From Bacteroidales bacterium (GTDB lineage: Bacteria > Bacteroidota > Bacteroidia > Bacteroidales > WCHB1-69): DNA of 64,000 nt. The notes under the pieces are model-generated. The model searched no databases and was not told the origin of the DNA. It saw only the letters and a program-made list of their open reading frames with translations. The stretch spans positions 1-64,000 of the forward strand of contig JAGCGA010000029.1 of NCBI GenBank assembly GCA_017649855.1, given 5' to 3'. Every line of letters begins with the position of its first letter. Within the stretch, counting starts at the first letter, position 1. Made by a program: the position numbers and the translations under genes. This document shows, in pieces, positions 9,276 to 17,638 of this stretch.

Positions 9276-10097
9276 TCATTCATGGCTAATATGCACATCC
9301 ATCTGGTTGAACGGGATCTCGATGCCGTTGGCTTGGAAGGCCTCGTAGATCTCCTGGTTGAGGGAGAAGAGGGCGTTCCAGTAGTTCTCTTGGGTGGCCC
9401 AGGCAAAGACGACCAGCTCGACAGAACTCTCGCCGAGGGCGTTCACATATACGGCAGGCGCTTTCTGGTCGTTGGCGACGTGCGGATTGCCACTGATGAC
9501 CTGCATCACCACACCTTTGGCTTTCTCCACAGACTCTCCGTAGCGGATGCCCACGTTGATCTTGACGCGCCGCAAGGGTAGGGCGGTGTAGTTGGTGAGC
9601 GATTTGGTGGCCAACTCCGTATTCGGAACCACAATGGTCAGGTTGTCGTAGGTAACGATAGTGGTATTGAAGATCTGGATGCTCTTCACGATGCCCGCAT
9701 AATTGCCTTGCTCAATGTAGTCGCCGACTCGGAAGGGTTTGAGCAGCAGGATGATGACACCGCCGGCGAAGTTCTGTAGGGTGCCTTGCAAGGCCATACC
9801 GACGGCCAAGCCCGCCGCACCGATGATAGCTACAAAGGAGGTCATCTGGATGCCGATCATATTCATCACCGTCAGGATAAGCAATATCTTGAGGGTGATG
9901 TCGATCAGCGAATGGAGGAACTGCTGCAAGGAGACATCTACCTTGTGTTTCTCGTAGATTCTCTTCATGACCCGGTCGAGCAGTTTGATCAGTTTCAGGC
10001 CGACATACAGAACGATGAGGGCTACAATCAGTTTGGGGATGTTATTGAACAGTACATCCGTAAGGAATTTCTTGGCAGCAGCAATTATTTGGTCCAT
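9276..10097 (-). CDS. Small-conductance mechanosensitive channel, MscS family
   Basis: The protein has three N-terminal membrane helices. The third is the glycine/alanine-rich pore helix (GAAGLAVGMALQGTLQNFAG), followed by the MscS beta domain PFRVGDYIEQG and a C-terminal alpha/beta domain. It would release solutes during hypo-osmotic shock. The start chosen is ATG at 10097 (273 residues, MDQIIAAAKK), which has a GGAGA sequence upstream. A longer reading from 10127 adds ten residues without a visible ribosome site. It stands alone between the peptidase fusion and the DUF2490 gene. Confidence 0.9.
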   Translation of the reverse strand: MDQIIAAAKKFLTDVLFNNIPKLIVALIVLYVGLKLIKLLDRVMKRIYEKHKVDVSLQQFLHSLIDITLKILLILTVMNMIGIQMTSFVAIIGAAGLAVGMALQGTLQNFAGGVIILLLKPFRVGDYIEQGNYAGIVKSIQIFNTTIVTYDNLTIVVPNTELATKSLTNYTALPLRRVKINVGIRYGESVEKAKGVVMQVISGNPHVANDQKAPAVYVNALGESSVELVVFAWATQENYWNALFSLNQEIYEAFQANGIEIPFNQMDVHISHE

Positions 10098-10182
10098 ATA
10101 TGTTGTTTCTCCGTAGAGAGGTTCCATGGAACGTCTCGATAGGTGAGTGAAATATTGTTATATCGTTGTTTTTAAATCAATG

Positions 10183-10860
10183 TCAATCAATAGAATAGGC
10201 AAATCCAACCATCAGTTTGTGCTCGGGATTCTTGACCTGCACCTCGTCGGCGAGACGCAGGAAGAAGTCGAGGGTATGGTGCTTCCGGACTTCGTATTTC
10301 ACACCGACCGTGGTGCGCAGTTCGTCAATGATGTTCTTTCCCGGATGATACAGCCGCCACCAGAACTCTTCGGAGACGTAGAGCTTGACGGGCTTTCCAG
10401 GGAGGCTGAAGGTGCCCTGCAGTCGGTTACGCATGTAGGTCTTGGGGTTGAACCGGTAGTCGCCCCGGGATTCGTCGCGGAAGGTGCTCTGGAAGGCTGC
10501 CCGGTAGCTGAGTTTGACGATGCCGAACTTCTGACTGAGGGTGAGAGACCCCGTGATGCGATGTCGCCAGTCGAAAAGCCCTTCATCGTCCTGATAATTC
10601 AACAAGCTGTAATTAGCCCCGATCTTGATGCGCTTTTTCCAAAAGGTGTAGTCGGTGCCGACGGCGACTTTCCATCGGTCATAGTGGGTGAAGTCATGGT
10701 CGAAACGAACCTGTGTCTCGGCATTAACATGCCAGCCTTTGAGGATTTTCAGGTCGTATTCCATGCCGACAATCCCCCCGGTTTCGAAGGATTGTGCCTT
10801 TACCCCTATGATGCAAAGGATCACACAACCAAGAGACAGGAGAAACTCTTTTAACCTCAT
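10183..10860 (-). CDS. DUF2490 outer-membrane beta-barrel protein
   Basis: The 225-residue protein starts with a signal peptide (ending GVKAQ at residue 23) and continues as alternating aromatic/polar amphipathic strands, for example WHVNAETQVRFDHDF and KLYVSEEFWWRLY, ending in an outer-membrane type terminal strand (HKLMVGFAYSID). This pattern fits DUF2490, a small barrel family of unknown function. Its start overlaps the stop of the upstream DUF4956 gene by 4 bp, so the two are translationally coupled and probably work together. Confidence 0.8.
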   Translation of the reverse strand: MRLKEFLLSLGCVILCIIGVKAQSFETGGIVGMEYDLKILKGWHVNAETQVRFDHDFTHYDRWKVAVGTDYTFWKKRIKIGANYSLLNYQDDEGLFDWRHRITGSLTLSQKFGIVKLSYRAAFQSTFRDESRGDYRFNPKTYMRNRLQGTFSLPGKPVKLYVSEEFWWRLYHPGKNIIDELRTTVGVKYEVRKHHTLDFFLRLADEVQVKNPEHKLMVGFAYSID

Positions 10861-11594
10861 GCGTTAAAGTATTTGTCAGATTTCACCTTGGTGAGATTGT
10901 TGATGGTGTTGGGCTCGGGAGAGGTGGGGTGGTAATAGACTTTCAGGTAGGCGGTGTCTTTGAGGAAGTTGATGTGTCCCACTTCCACGTTGACGATGTC
11001 GAGGCCGGTGCGTTCGACCAAGTCGGCTTTCAGCTCCTCTTCGCGGCCCACCTTGATGAGGTCAATCTTCTCGTAGAGGATGATTTTGGCTTCCACTCGT
11101 TGCTTGCGGCCTTGGATGAACTCGAAGAACCAGACGGCCAGGAGCACGAAGATGTTGGTGAAGAAGAGTTCTGCATAGCTGGTGGTCATGGCGAGGCCGT
11201 TGATGACGGAGAGGCCGATAGTGACGAACAGGTAGGTCATCTCCCGGATGGGGATGGTCTCGGTTCGGTATCGGATCATGCCGAAGATGGCGAAGAGGCC
11301 TAGGGCAAAGCCTATCTGTACCTTCACATTGTCCATCAGGAAGATCATGAAGAAGATGGTGATGCTGAAGAGCATAAAGGTGAAGTAGTAGTCTTTGCGA
11401 TGGCTTTTCCGATAGTAGAATAGGCCGATGATGACCCAGCAGATGATGAGGTTGATGGCGAAGCGGAAGAGCAGCTGCCACAAGGAGGGTCCGTCAAACC
11501 AGGGAATGCCAAAGAAATGGCTGCCGTCCATCTCGGTCACACCGAACTGTCGGGCTATCTCGGGGTCGTAATCAGGAAAATCTGCTTGAAACAT
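10857..11594 (-). CDS. DUF4956 membrane protein
   Basis: The 245-residue protein has four to five membrane helices between about residues 38 and 165 with the conserved link FAIFGMIRYRTETIPIREMT, then a cytosolic alpha/beta domain. This is the DUF4956 layout. Family members almost always neighbour a VTC-domain polyphosphate polymerase-like protein, as here (11 bp downstream in the genome, upstream in transcription). The pair is thought to act in polyphosphate or related polymer formation at the membrane, but the exact role of DUF4956 is unknown. Coupled to the DUF2490 gene by a 4-bp overlap. Confidence 0.85.
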   Translation of the reverse strand: MFQADFPDYDPEIARQFGVTEMDGSHFFGIPWFDGPSLWQLLFRFAINLIICWVIIGLFYYRKSHRKDYYFTFMLFSITIFFMIFLMDNVKVQIGFALGLFAIFGMIRYRTETIPIREMTYLFVTIGLSVINGLAMTTSYAELFFTNIFVLLAVWFFEFIQGRKQRVEAKIILYEKIDLIKVGREEELKADLVERTGLDIVNVEVGHINFLKDTAYLKVYYHPTSPEPNTINNLTKVKSDKYFNA

Positions 11595-11605
11595 AAGAGG
11601 TTGAT

Positions 11606-12442
11606 TTATGGGATTAGGGATTGTTTTTCACTACAGATGGTAAGAGGCTGGCCGATGAGTTTGCTGACATACCGTACTTTGTCTTTGAAGCGGTTGTACT
11701 TGATCCGATCATCGGTAAGGAGCATGCCGAGGCAGTATTTGCTCAGTCCTCGCTGGGGCACGCGGGCCTCCAATAGCAGTCTTTTGAAGTCTGAGGGCTT
11801 GTTGCCATCCTGTTTCACCTCCACGATGACGAGGTCGGAGACGTCGGCGTCGCCTTGGGTCAGGTGGTTGTGGAAGTGGATGCCGCTGTCGATGGTGATG
11901 CGTTCCGTGCGGGCTTTGTTGACAAGGGTGACGCGTTGGAAGTAGTTCTGCAGGCGCGGTGTCAGGGGCTGGTCGGTGACCCATACTTTCTCGCGGAGAA
12001 AAGCAGCCATCTCGGGCTGGCTATAGAGGTCGCCCCAAGCGTTTTCGGGAATCTCGATGCGTTTTTTCTTGGTGCGGCCGGTGTTGACCTTGTTCTTGAC
12101 CTCCAGATAGCGGGTCCCTGTGTCCAGGTAGTGGCGCTGGCGTACCTTCTGGCGCCGTAGGTGCTGGTTGTGGTGGATGGTGTAGGTGAGGGCGTCCGGG
12201 GTGTCGAAGTAGAGGGTGGTGTAGTGCGCCCGCCGCAGCCCGTCGATATCCTGGACGTAAAACGACGGTTCCCAATATTGGGCCATCTCTTGAAGCGTTT
12301 GCCTGTTGGTGAGATACTTGGTGTCGGTGCGGTTCATCAGCTTGACAGCGTTCATCTCCTCCAAGGTGATGGGCTGCATCTGCGCCAGCACCTCGCCAAT
12401 GAAGGCAAAATGATCGTTGTCCTGATAGTGTCCACCCATCAT
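11606..12442 (-). CDS. VTC-domain (polyphosphate polymerase-like) protein
   Basis: The 278-residue protein has the tunnel-fold signature of VTC/CYTH-like triphosphate enzymes: RTDTKY near residue 37, TLYFDT, KVRQRHY, YLEVKNK, the basic ITIDSG strand, IVEVKQD and a late SKYC segment. These basic and acidic residues line the tunnel that binds polyphosphate and metal ions in yeast Vtc4. It would therefore make or bind inorganic polyphosphate, or a similar polymer, on the cytoplasmic side. It is the first gene of a VTC-DUF4956-DUF2490 run, with short spacing suggesting one operon. Confidence 0.85.
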   Translation of the reverse strand: MMGGHYQDNDHFAFIGEVLAQMQPITLEEMNAVKLMNRTDTKYLTNRQTLQEMAQYWEPSFYVQDIDGLRRAHYTTLYFDTPDALTYTIHHNQHLRRQKVRQRHYLDTGTRYLEVKNKVNTGRTKKKRIEIPENAWGDLYSQPEMAAFLREKVWVTDQPLTPRLQNYFQRVTLVNKARTERITIDSGIHFHNHLTQGDADVSDLVIVEVKQDGNKPSDFKRLLLEARVPQRGLSKYCLGMLLTDDRIKYNRFKDKVRYVSKLIGQPLTICSEKQSLIP

Positions 12443-12455
12443 GCTACGGCATTAT

Positions 12456-12863
12456 TTAATGGATGTATTCAAACTCCTTGACGGATATCAGTTTGCCGTC
12501 GGGGGAGTAGTTGTACTGTTTGTGCTTGGTGCCGTCGCTGTTGTATTCGAACTTGCGGATGCGGACAGGCTTGTTCCGCTCGTCATACACCACCTCCTGC
12601 TTCACCTTCCCGTTCTCGTTATAGGTGTAGGTGCAGCGGTTGGTCTGATGGCCGGAGGAGTTGTATTCTATCTCTTCCACCTTGCGGCCTTGCGCGTCAT
12701 ATTTGGTGACATGGTCCAGATAACGGGTGCCCTTGCCGGCATTGCCGCGCTTCCACTCCTTGACGGTCAGATTTTTCTTGCTGTCCTTTTTGGAGGTGCT
12801 CTGAGCAGATACAATGCCCAAGGAGAGGGAGAGCATACATACTAAAAGGAGTATTTTTTTCAT
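12456..12863 (-). CDS. Small secreted protein with YD/MORN-like repeats
   Basis: The protein starts at ATG 12863 (135 residues; MKKILLLVCMLSLSLGIVSA signal). A longer frame from 12890 would place nine residues before the signal peptide and is rejected. The mature part is lysine-rich and holds three to four short repeats of the kind YDAQGRKVEEIEYN, YNENGKVKQEVVYD and YNSDGTKHKQYNYS. These resemble the beta-hairpin wedge repeats of MORN/YD proteins that occur in Bacteroidota periplasmic or surface proteins. Function unknown. It precedes the VTC gene by 13 bp and may belong to the same transcript. Confidence 0.78.
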   Translation of the reverse strand: MKKILLLVCMLSLSLGIVSAQSTSKKDSKKNLTVKEWKRGNAGKGTRYLDHVTKYDAQGRKVEEIEYNSSGHQTNRCTYTYNENGKVKQEVVYDERNKPVRIRKFEYNSDGTKHKQYNYSPDGKLISVKEFEYIH

Positions 12864-12905
12864 TGTCGTTGATGCTTGGAAAGATACCATGAATGAAAAA
12901 AGAGG

Positions 12906-13622
12906 CTAAGGTTTAATGGTGATTTCAAAGCGGTCGGGTATCTCCACGATGGCGTCCGGTTCGGTGACGGAGATGGTCTTTTGCACCACCAACGGGATCT
13001 CATCTTCGTTGTAGATGCTGGTGGTGAAGACGATGTAGTCGCCTGGGGTCACCTTCTGGAACATGAAGATGCCGTCAAGACCGGCGCGCACGTCGTCGCA
13101 CGGGAACGACTCGCCCACGCGCTGCAGATACATGCGGTGCCCGTAGGCGGGGCCGGTGCTGAGCACATTGCCGTCCTTGTCGATATAGGTGGCATATACC
13201 TGTCCCTTGATAATGGAAGTGCCATAGGCTTTGCCGTCGTGAATGTAGATGTCGGGAACGGTCACGGTCTCTCCATTGCCCACGGTGACGGTCTGGCTGA
13301 CGGCCACGCGCTCGCCACTAGGCAGGGTGGAGTAGGCGTAGATGGTGTAGGTGCCTGGGCGGAGGTATTGGAAGACGTAATGGCCGGTATGGTCGGTCTC
13401 CACGTCGTCGCCATAGAAGGTGTCGTTGCCATAGACAATGAAGACGTCCTCTTTGGCGGCCACCACGGTGTCCTTGTCCAAATTATAGTTGTCGTCGGGA
13501 TGCAACACCAGAAAGACGTTGCCCTCGATGGTGCCGCGCCCGCCAGTGCCCTCGCCTCTGTTACAAGAGGATATCGTCAACAGCGTGATTGCCATCAGCA
13601 GAAATGTCAGGGTCTTTTTCAT
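12906..13622 (-). CDS. Lipoprotein with SdrD-B-like immunoglobulin-fold repeats
   Basis: The 238-residue protein has a lipobox (LLTISSC, lipidated Cys at residue 20). Two carboxypeptidase-regulatory/SdrD-B-like beta modules follow, recognisable by DHTGHYVFQYLRPGTYTIYAY and LDGIFMFQKVTPGDYIVF. Such modules are rigid stalk domains in outer-membrane lipoproteins. It is followed by the YD-repeat gene 43 bp downstream and preceded by the prolyl-tRNA editing gene. No catalytic motif is visible; a structural or ligand-binding surface role is likely. Confidence 0.8.
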   Translation of the reverse strand: MKKTLTFLLMAITLLTISSCNRGEGTGGRGTIEGNVFLVLHPDDNYNLDKDTVVAAKEDVFIVYGNDTFYGDDVETDHTGHYVFQYLRPGTYTIYAYSTLPSGERVAVSQTVTVGNGETVTVPDIYIHDGKAYGTSIIKGQVYATYIDKDGNVLSTGPAYGHRMYLQRVGESFPCDDVRAGLDGIFMFQKVTPGDYIVFTTSIYNEDEIPLVVQKTISVTEPDAIVEIPDRFEITIKP

Positions 13623-13656
13623 GAGTTTGTGACAGATATTAGATTTTTGAAAAGAT

Positions 13657-14151
13657 TTATTCGTAAAGGTCGATCCACTCGTAGGTGTTGCCTTGGTGGT
13701 CGAGGAAACGGATCAGGTCTTCCCGCCGGATAATGAGGGAGGCCGTGTTGATGCAGGGGTGAAAACTCACCTTCTCGGCTTCCTGGAGTTTCTTGTCGAT
13801 GAAGACATGCACATGATGGTCGGTGTCGTTGATAAGCCCGAAGGGGGTCACCGAGCCGGGCATGACGCCCAGGTATTTCATCAGGCGTTGCTCGGAGGCG
13901 AAACTCAACTTCCCTTGGTGCAGCTGCTTCTCAATGGCGTGGATGTCCATATTCTGGTCACAGTCCAGCAGTACCAGATAGTGGCGGTTGCCCTTATGGT
14001 TGCGGAAGAACAGGTTCTTGCAGTGCTTGGCATCGTGTCCGGCCCAATATCGTTTGGCTATCTCGATGGTGGGTGCTTCCGGATGTTCCAGATACTCAAA
14101 CGGGATGTCGAGTTCTTGCAGCAGTTGGTAGAGCTTGGGGTCACCGTTCAT
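13657..14151 (-). CDS. Prolyl-tRNA deacylase / YbaK-ProX family editing protein
   Basis: The 164-residue protein is a stand-alone YbaK/EbsC domain. It has the family features EHPEAPTIEIA near the N-terminus, a CKNLFFRNHKGNRHYLVLLD strand pair with the conserved lysine/arginine, and PGSVTPFGLIND with the glycine-rich substrate loop. It would hydrolyse mischarged tRNA (Ala-tRNAPro or Cys-tRNAPro) in trans to prolyl-tRNA synthetase, in the cytoplasm. Length matches the ProX/PrdX class. It is 14 bp from the C10 peptidase gene upstream, an unrelated function, so co-transcription may be incidental. Confidence 0.88.
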   Translation of the reverse strand: MNGDPKLYQLLQELDIPFEYLEHPEAPTIEIAKRYWAGHDAKHCKNLFFRNHKGNRHYLVLLDCDQNMDIHAIEKQLHQGKLSFASEQRLMKYLGVMPGSVTPFGLINDTDHHVHVFIDKKLQEAEKVSFHPCINTASLIIRREDLIRFLDHQGNTYEWIDLYE

Positions 14152-14165
14152 AGGGCAGTCGTAGC

Positions 14166-16307
14166 TTAGTTAACCATGACTTTGCGGATGGTCTTGCCGG
14201 AGGGGGTGTTGAGTTCCAGCATGTAGAAACCCGTGGCCAATGAGGAGGTCTCGAAGGAGTGGGTGTTTTCGCCGGTGAAGGCGCTGATGTTGTCTGTCAA
14301 GATCACCTTGCCGGTGGCGTCCATCAGCTTGCAAACGATGTTGGCGGGCTCTGCCATGTTGAATTTGATGAAGAGATGGTCGGTGGCGGGGTTGGGATAG
14401 ACCGTCAGCTCTTCAATGCCACTGTTCTCTTCGATGCTGGTCAGGGTGAAGTAACGCAGGGCAAAGCCGTCGCGCTGGTCGTAGTTGTCGGAGATGAACT
14501 GCACTCTCATCTTCTGGAAAGGTACTTGGTAGTCCCCATTCGGCACGTTGTTGATGTCAAAACGCTTGTAGAAGGTGGGAGGGTTGGTGCTGCTGTTGTA
14601 GATGTCCACAAAATCACCTACGCCCAAGTCGAACTTTTCGAAGTTGAAGGCGTAACCGCCGACATATTGATGGTTGATGTTGAATTGGCAAGATGTCTGG
14701 GGCATATAGTTGGTGCCCTCGGTGGTGCCGTCGGTGATGAGGTCGCTCCAGGCGGTGGAGTTGTTGACGACGTTGCAGGAGCGGGTAGGCAGGGCGGAGT
14801 TGTAGCTGAGCATGAAGCCATAGTACTGGGTGTTGGTGTCCACCGTGGCGTTGCTGGTGAAGGTGATCAGCACACTGTCCGCATCGATATCCAGGGTGCC
14901 GGAGGGGATCTCTTGGCCGGTGAAGGTGCCAGCCACGCCGGAGGCGGTGGTGGGACCGTTATAGATGGTCACATAGTCCACTCCAGGGTTGAGGTCCATG
15001 CGGTCGAAGCTGATGGAATAGCTCAAGGCGTCCGGCACGGCAATCATCCAGGAGCAGTCGGGGTTGGCCCGATAGGGCATGGCGGTGTGGGAGCCGTCGG
15101 TGATGGTGCCGAAGGAGGGCGTCACCCGTTGAAGACCTTGGCATTGAGGTGCCTGGAAGGCTCTGGAGGGGAAGATGTTGAAAAGAGCTTCCGCACTATA
15201 GTCATAATGGGAGTAGCCTGCCACGAAGTTGTCGATGGCGTAGTTGCCGTTGGAGGCACCGCCCCATCCGTAGTTGATGTGGAACAGATCATCCTCGTCA
15301 TAGCCGTCCACCACGTAAGCATGGCAAGAGTTGAGCTGGGCCGTGCACCCAGAATAATAAACGGGCAGGCGGCGGTCCATCTGGTCTTTCAAGGCGAGGA
15401 TGTATTCTGACACCAAGCTGTCAATGTAGCTGCCCCGGTAGTAGGTGGTGATGCTGGGGTCGTAATAGAAGGTCTGACGCAACTTGTTCTTGGCATCTTC
15501 TGTCTGTGCACCCGACCCGTCAGCATTGTAGTTCATCCGGATGGAGACGCCAAAATGATAGGCCAAACGAGAGATCTGGTTGGCATAGCTGGTGGGCAGA
15601 TTGCACATGGCCTCATAAGCATAGTGCTCATTGTTGAAGTTGACGGTCTGGATGCCATAGCCTTGGGGAATGTAGGAGACCATGCCGATACCGTGCTCAG
15701 GCCAGCGATGGTAATAGATAAGCTGGGAAGCAGCCAGCGCCACGCAGCCGTTGGGCACGCGGTAATCGTAGTAAGCACCGGCGTTGACATCCCACGGGCA
15801 ATAGGTGTTGTAGTATTTGTTCTGGTTCCAGAAGGAGGTCAATAGAGGATCCACCTTGGTGCCCTTTTCGGTAGAGGGAGCATATTCTGGAGCCATATAG
15901 CGGTCCCAGTTGGCAGCAGCCTTGGGCAGCGCCTTCAACTGTTTGCTCTCTGCAAAAGCAATCTCCTGCTCGTAAAGCCACAGCAGGTCACGCACCGGCG
16001 GGATCATCACGAAGGGAGACTCAAAAGAGTAGGCCAGCACGGGAGGCGTGGTCGTGGAGGCGGAGACGAGGACAAAGCCCTCTTCGCCAACACTGTAACG
16101 GTACAGGTAGCCTTGGCCGTCTTTGTTCAGCATGAGCTCTTCAAATTTGAAATTGGGCGTGTCGCCGGCTTTCGTTTTCTGTTTGTCCAACAGGAATCGT
16201 TGGCATACTTGGTCTGCCTGTGCCTTGGTGACGGACTGTGCCATGCCCTGAACGCCTGCAAACAGACAGGCGAAGGCGAATATCAAGGTGATAAGATTCT
16301 TTTTCAT
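14166..16307 (-). CDS. Secreted C10-family (streptopain) cysteine protease with T9SS sorting domain
   Basis: The 713-residue protein has a signal peptide (1-23), a propeptide, and a C10 peptidase domain at about 150-375. The catalytic Cys lies in NGCVALAASQ (Cys188) and the His in SCHAYVVDGYD (His329); the NYGWGG strand matches the family. Two CUB-like beta domains follow (about 385-495 and 500-615). The end, from ELTVYPNPATDHLF at about 635, is a type A T9SS sorting domain finishing with KTIRKVMVN. It should be exported and processed as a surface or extracellular protease. A TATCTTTG promoter (16341-16348) lies just upstream. Confidence 0.92.
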   Translation of the reverse strand: MKKNLITLIFAFACLFAGVQGMAQSVTKAQADQVCQRFLLDKQKTKAGDTPNFKFEELMLNKDGQGYLYRYSVGEEGFVLVSASTTTPPVLAYSFESPFVMIPPVRDLLWLYEQEIAFAESKQLKALPKAAANWDRYMAPEYAPSTEKGTKVDPLLTSFWNQNKYYNTYCPWDVNAGAYYDYRVPNGCVALAASQLIYYHRWPEHGIGMVSYIPQGYGIQTVNFNNEHYAYEAMCNLPTSYANQISRLAYHFGVSIRMNYNADGSGAQTEDAKNKLRQTFYYDPSITTYYRGSYIDSLVSEYILALKDQMDRRLPVYYSGCTAQLNSCHAYVVDGYDEDDLFHINYGWGGASNGNYAIDNFVAGYSHYDYSAEALFNIFPSRAFQAPQCQGLQRVTPSFGTITDGSHTAMPYRANPDCSWMIAVPDALSYSISFDRMDLNPGVDYVTIYNGPTTASGVAGTFTGQEIPSGTLDIDADSVLITFTSNATVDTNTQYYGFMLSYNSALPTRSCNVVNNSTAWSDLITDGTTEGTNYMPQTSCQFNINHQYVGGYAFNFEKFDLGVGDFVDIYNSSTNPPTFYKRFDINNVPNGDYQVPFQKMRVQFISDNYDQRDGFALRYFTLTSIEENSGIEELTVYPNPATDHLFIKFNMAEPANIVCKLMDATGKVILTDNISAFTGENTHSFETSSLATGFYMLELNTPSGKTIRKVMVN

Positions 16308-16340
16308 GTAAGTGTCTTTAATGTATTTTTAATGAGGGCG

Positions 16341-16348
16341 CAAAGATA
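16341..16348 (-). promoter_or_regulatory. -7 promoter element of the C10 protease gene
   Basis: Reads TATCTTTG on the minus strand, a perfect TAnnTTTG match, 33 bp upstream of the ATG at 16307. Confidence 0.65.
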
Positions 16349-16371
16349 TAAAAAATTGAGAAATATCCTAA

Positions 16372-16577
16372 TGTCAGTTGTCAGCTGAAACCTGGAACGG
16401 TGAGCTATGAACGTTGACGTTGAACTTTGACTATGAACATTGAACTACGGAGATACCCCTTCATTTCTTAGTTTCTTATTCTTTCATCGGGTTCATCACC
16501 CCATAGGGCACGACACGAACGAGCCCCCAACATTTCAACATTTCAACATTTCAACATTTCAACAATTCAACGCTTCA
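16372..16577. repeat. Compound intergenic repeat: word arrays, 48-bp unit and CATTTCAA array
   Basis: From left to right the gap holds GTCAGTTGTCAGC, the GAACGTTGACGTTGAACTTTGA family, a TTTCTTAGTTTCTTA word, a 48-bp unit (16482-16529) repeated at 46849-46896, and about four and a half CATTTCAA octamers. The octamer array continues into the wecB stop codon. Confidence 0.75.
16482..16529. repeat. 48-bp dispersed repeat, copy 1
   Basis: The unit beginning TTTCATCGGGTTCATCA and ending GAACGAGCCCCCA recurs at 46849-46896 with a handful of mismatches. Both copies follow TTTCTTAGTTTCTTA words. Confidence 0.75.
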
Positions 16578-17617
16578 ACAATCATCTCAGCGGTGTGTCC
16601 GTCGCCATACAGATCGTCGGTGAATAGGCCGGGCATCTCCGTCATGATCTCTGCCATTCGGATGATGTCAGTGGACTGTTGCCCTACAATGAAGTTGTAG
16701 TGCCGGTTAACGAGTTCCATCCACTCTGTTTCCCGACGCAGGGTGAGACAGTATTTGTGGGAGAAGTAGGCCTCTTTCTGCAAGCCACCGCTGTCAGTCA
16801 GCACCAGACGGCAGTGCTGCAGGAGATAGAGCATCTCCAGGTAACCGACGGGCTCGATGAAGCGGATGGCAGTCTGCCCAAAGGGGAACCCTTGGGCGGC
16901 CAGTGCTTGGTGGGTGCGTGGGTGCAGGGGCATGACAACGGGAATGGTGTGGGAGATATGCTCTAAAGCCGTCATCAACTGACGCAAGATGTCGGGGTCG
17001 TCCGTATTCTCGGCACGATGGAGGGTACAGAGATGGAATACTTCGGGAAGCGTCTCTTGAGGAGGCTTCGCCGAGGCGCGATAGTGGAGCGCTGCGTCCT
17101 TCATGATGTCACCGGTGACTAGAATCCGCTCTTTCGGGATGCCCTCGTTCGTCAAGTGTTGAACAGCCAGTTCCGTGGGGCAGCACAGGAGGTCGCTGAT
17201 GCGGTCAGTCTCCTTGCGGTTGTACTCTTCGCGCATGGCCTCGTTGAAAGAGCGGAGTCCTGCCTCTATGTGGCAAAGCCGGACGCCGCAGTTCTTGGCC
17301 GACAAGGCGCCCGCAAGCGTGGAGTCGGTGTCACCAAAGACCACCACCCAGTCGGGGTGCTCTTCTAGCAGGATGGCTTCCAAGTCTTTCCGCATGGTCT
17401 CTACCATCTCCTCGTGGGGCAGGCTGTGGACGTTCAAGTTGTATTTTGGCACCGGCAAGCCCAACTGGTCGAAGAAGAGTTGCGACATGTTGGCGTCGAA
17501 GTGCTGCCCGGTGTGCACCAAGATCTCCTCCATGCCGGGCGTTGTTTGGACGGCATGACTGAAGACCGCCGCTTTCACAAATTGCGGTCGCGCTCCGATG
17601 ATGGTGACAATCTTCAT
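16559..17617 (-). CDS. wecB: UDP-N-acetylglucosamine 2-epimerase (non-hydrolysing)
   Basis: The 352-residue protein has the GT-B-like epimerase landmarks: IIGARPQFVKAA at the N-terminus, HTGQHFD, VFGDTDSTLAGA, CHIEAGLRSF, HRAENTD and the UDP-binding TDSGGLQKEA with a following RRETEWMEL. It interconverts UDP-GlcNAc and UDP-ManNAc in the cytoplasm for surface polysaccharide synthesis. It is slightly shorter than E. coli WecB (376). No other polysaccharide genes are adjacent; panC lies 21 bp upstream in transcription. The final codons (VEALNC) and the TGA are built from the TTCAACAATTCAAC repeat, so the 3' end has been shaped by the repeat array. Confidence 0.92.
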   Translation of the reverse strand: MKIVTIIGARPQFVKAAVFSHAVQTTPGMEEILVHTGQHFDANMSQLFFDQLGLPVPKYNLNVHSLPHEEMVETMRKDLEAILLEEHPDWVVVFGDTDSTLAGALSAKNCGVRLCHIEAGLRSFNEAMREEYNRKETDRISDLLCCPTELAVQHLTNEGIPKERILVTGDIMKDAALHYRASAKPPQETLPEVFHLCTLHRAENTDDPDILRQLMTALEHISHTIPVVMPLHPRTHQALAAQGFPFGQTAIRFIEPVGYLEMLYLLQHCRLVLTDSGGLQKEAYFSHKYCLTLRRETEWMELVNRHYNFIVGQQSTDIIRMAEIMTEMPGLFTDDLYGDGHTAEMIVEALNC

Positions 17618-17638
17618 GTGGGCAGCCAGAATGGATGA

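Noticed and set aside
14259..15410. A 383-codon plus-strand frame inside the C10 protease gene
   Set aside because: Valine/glycine-rich shadow of the protease reading frame.
16525..16575. CATTTCAA array as a possible CRISPR array
   Set aside because: The units are 8 bp in direct tandem without spacers, and no cas genes are near.
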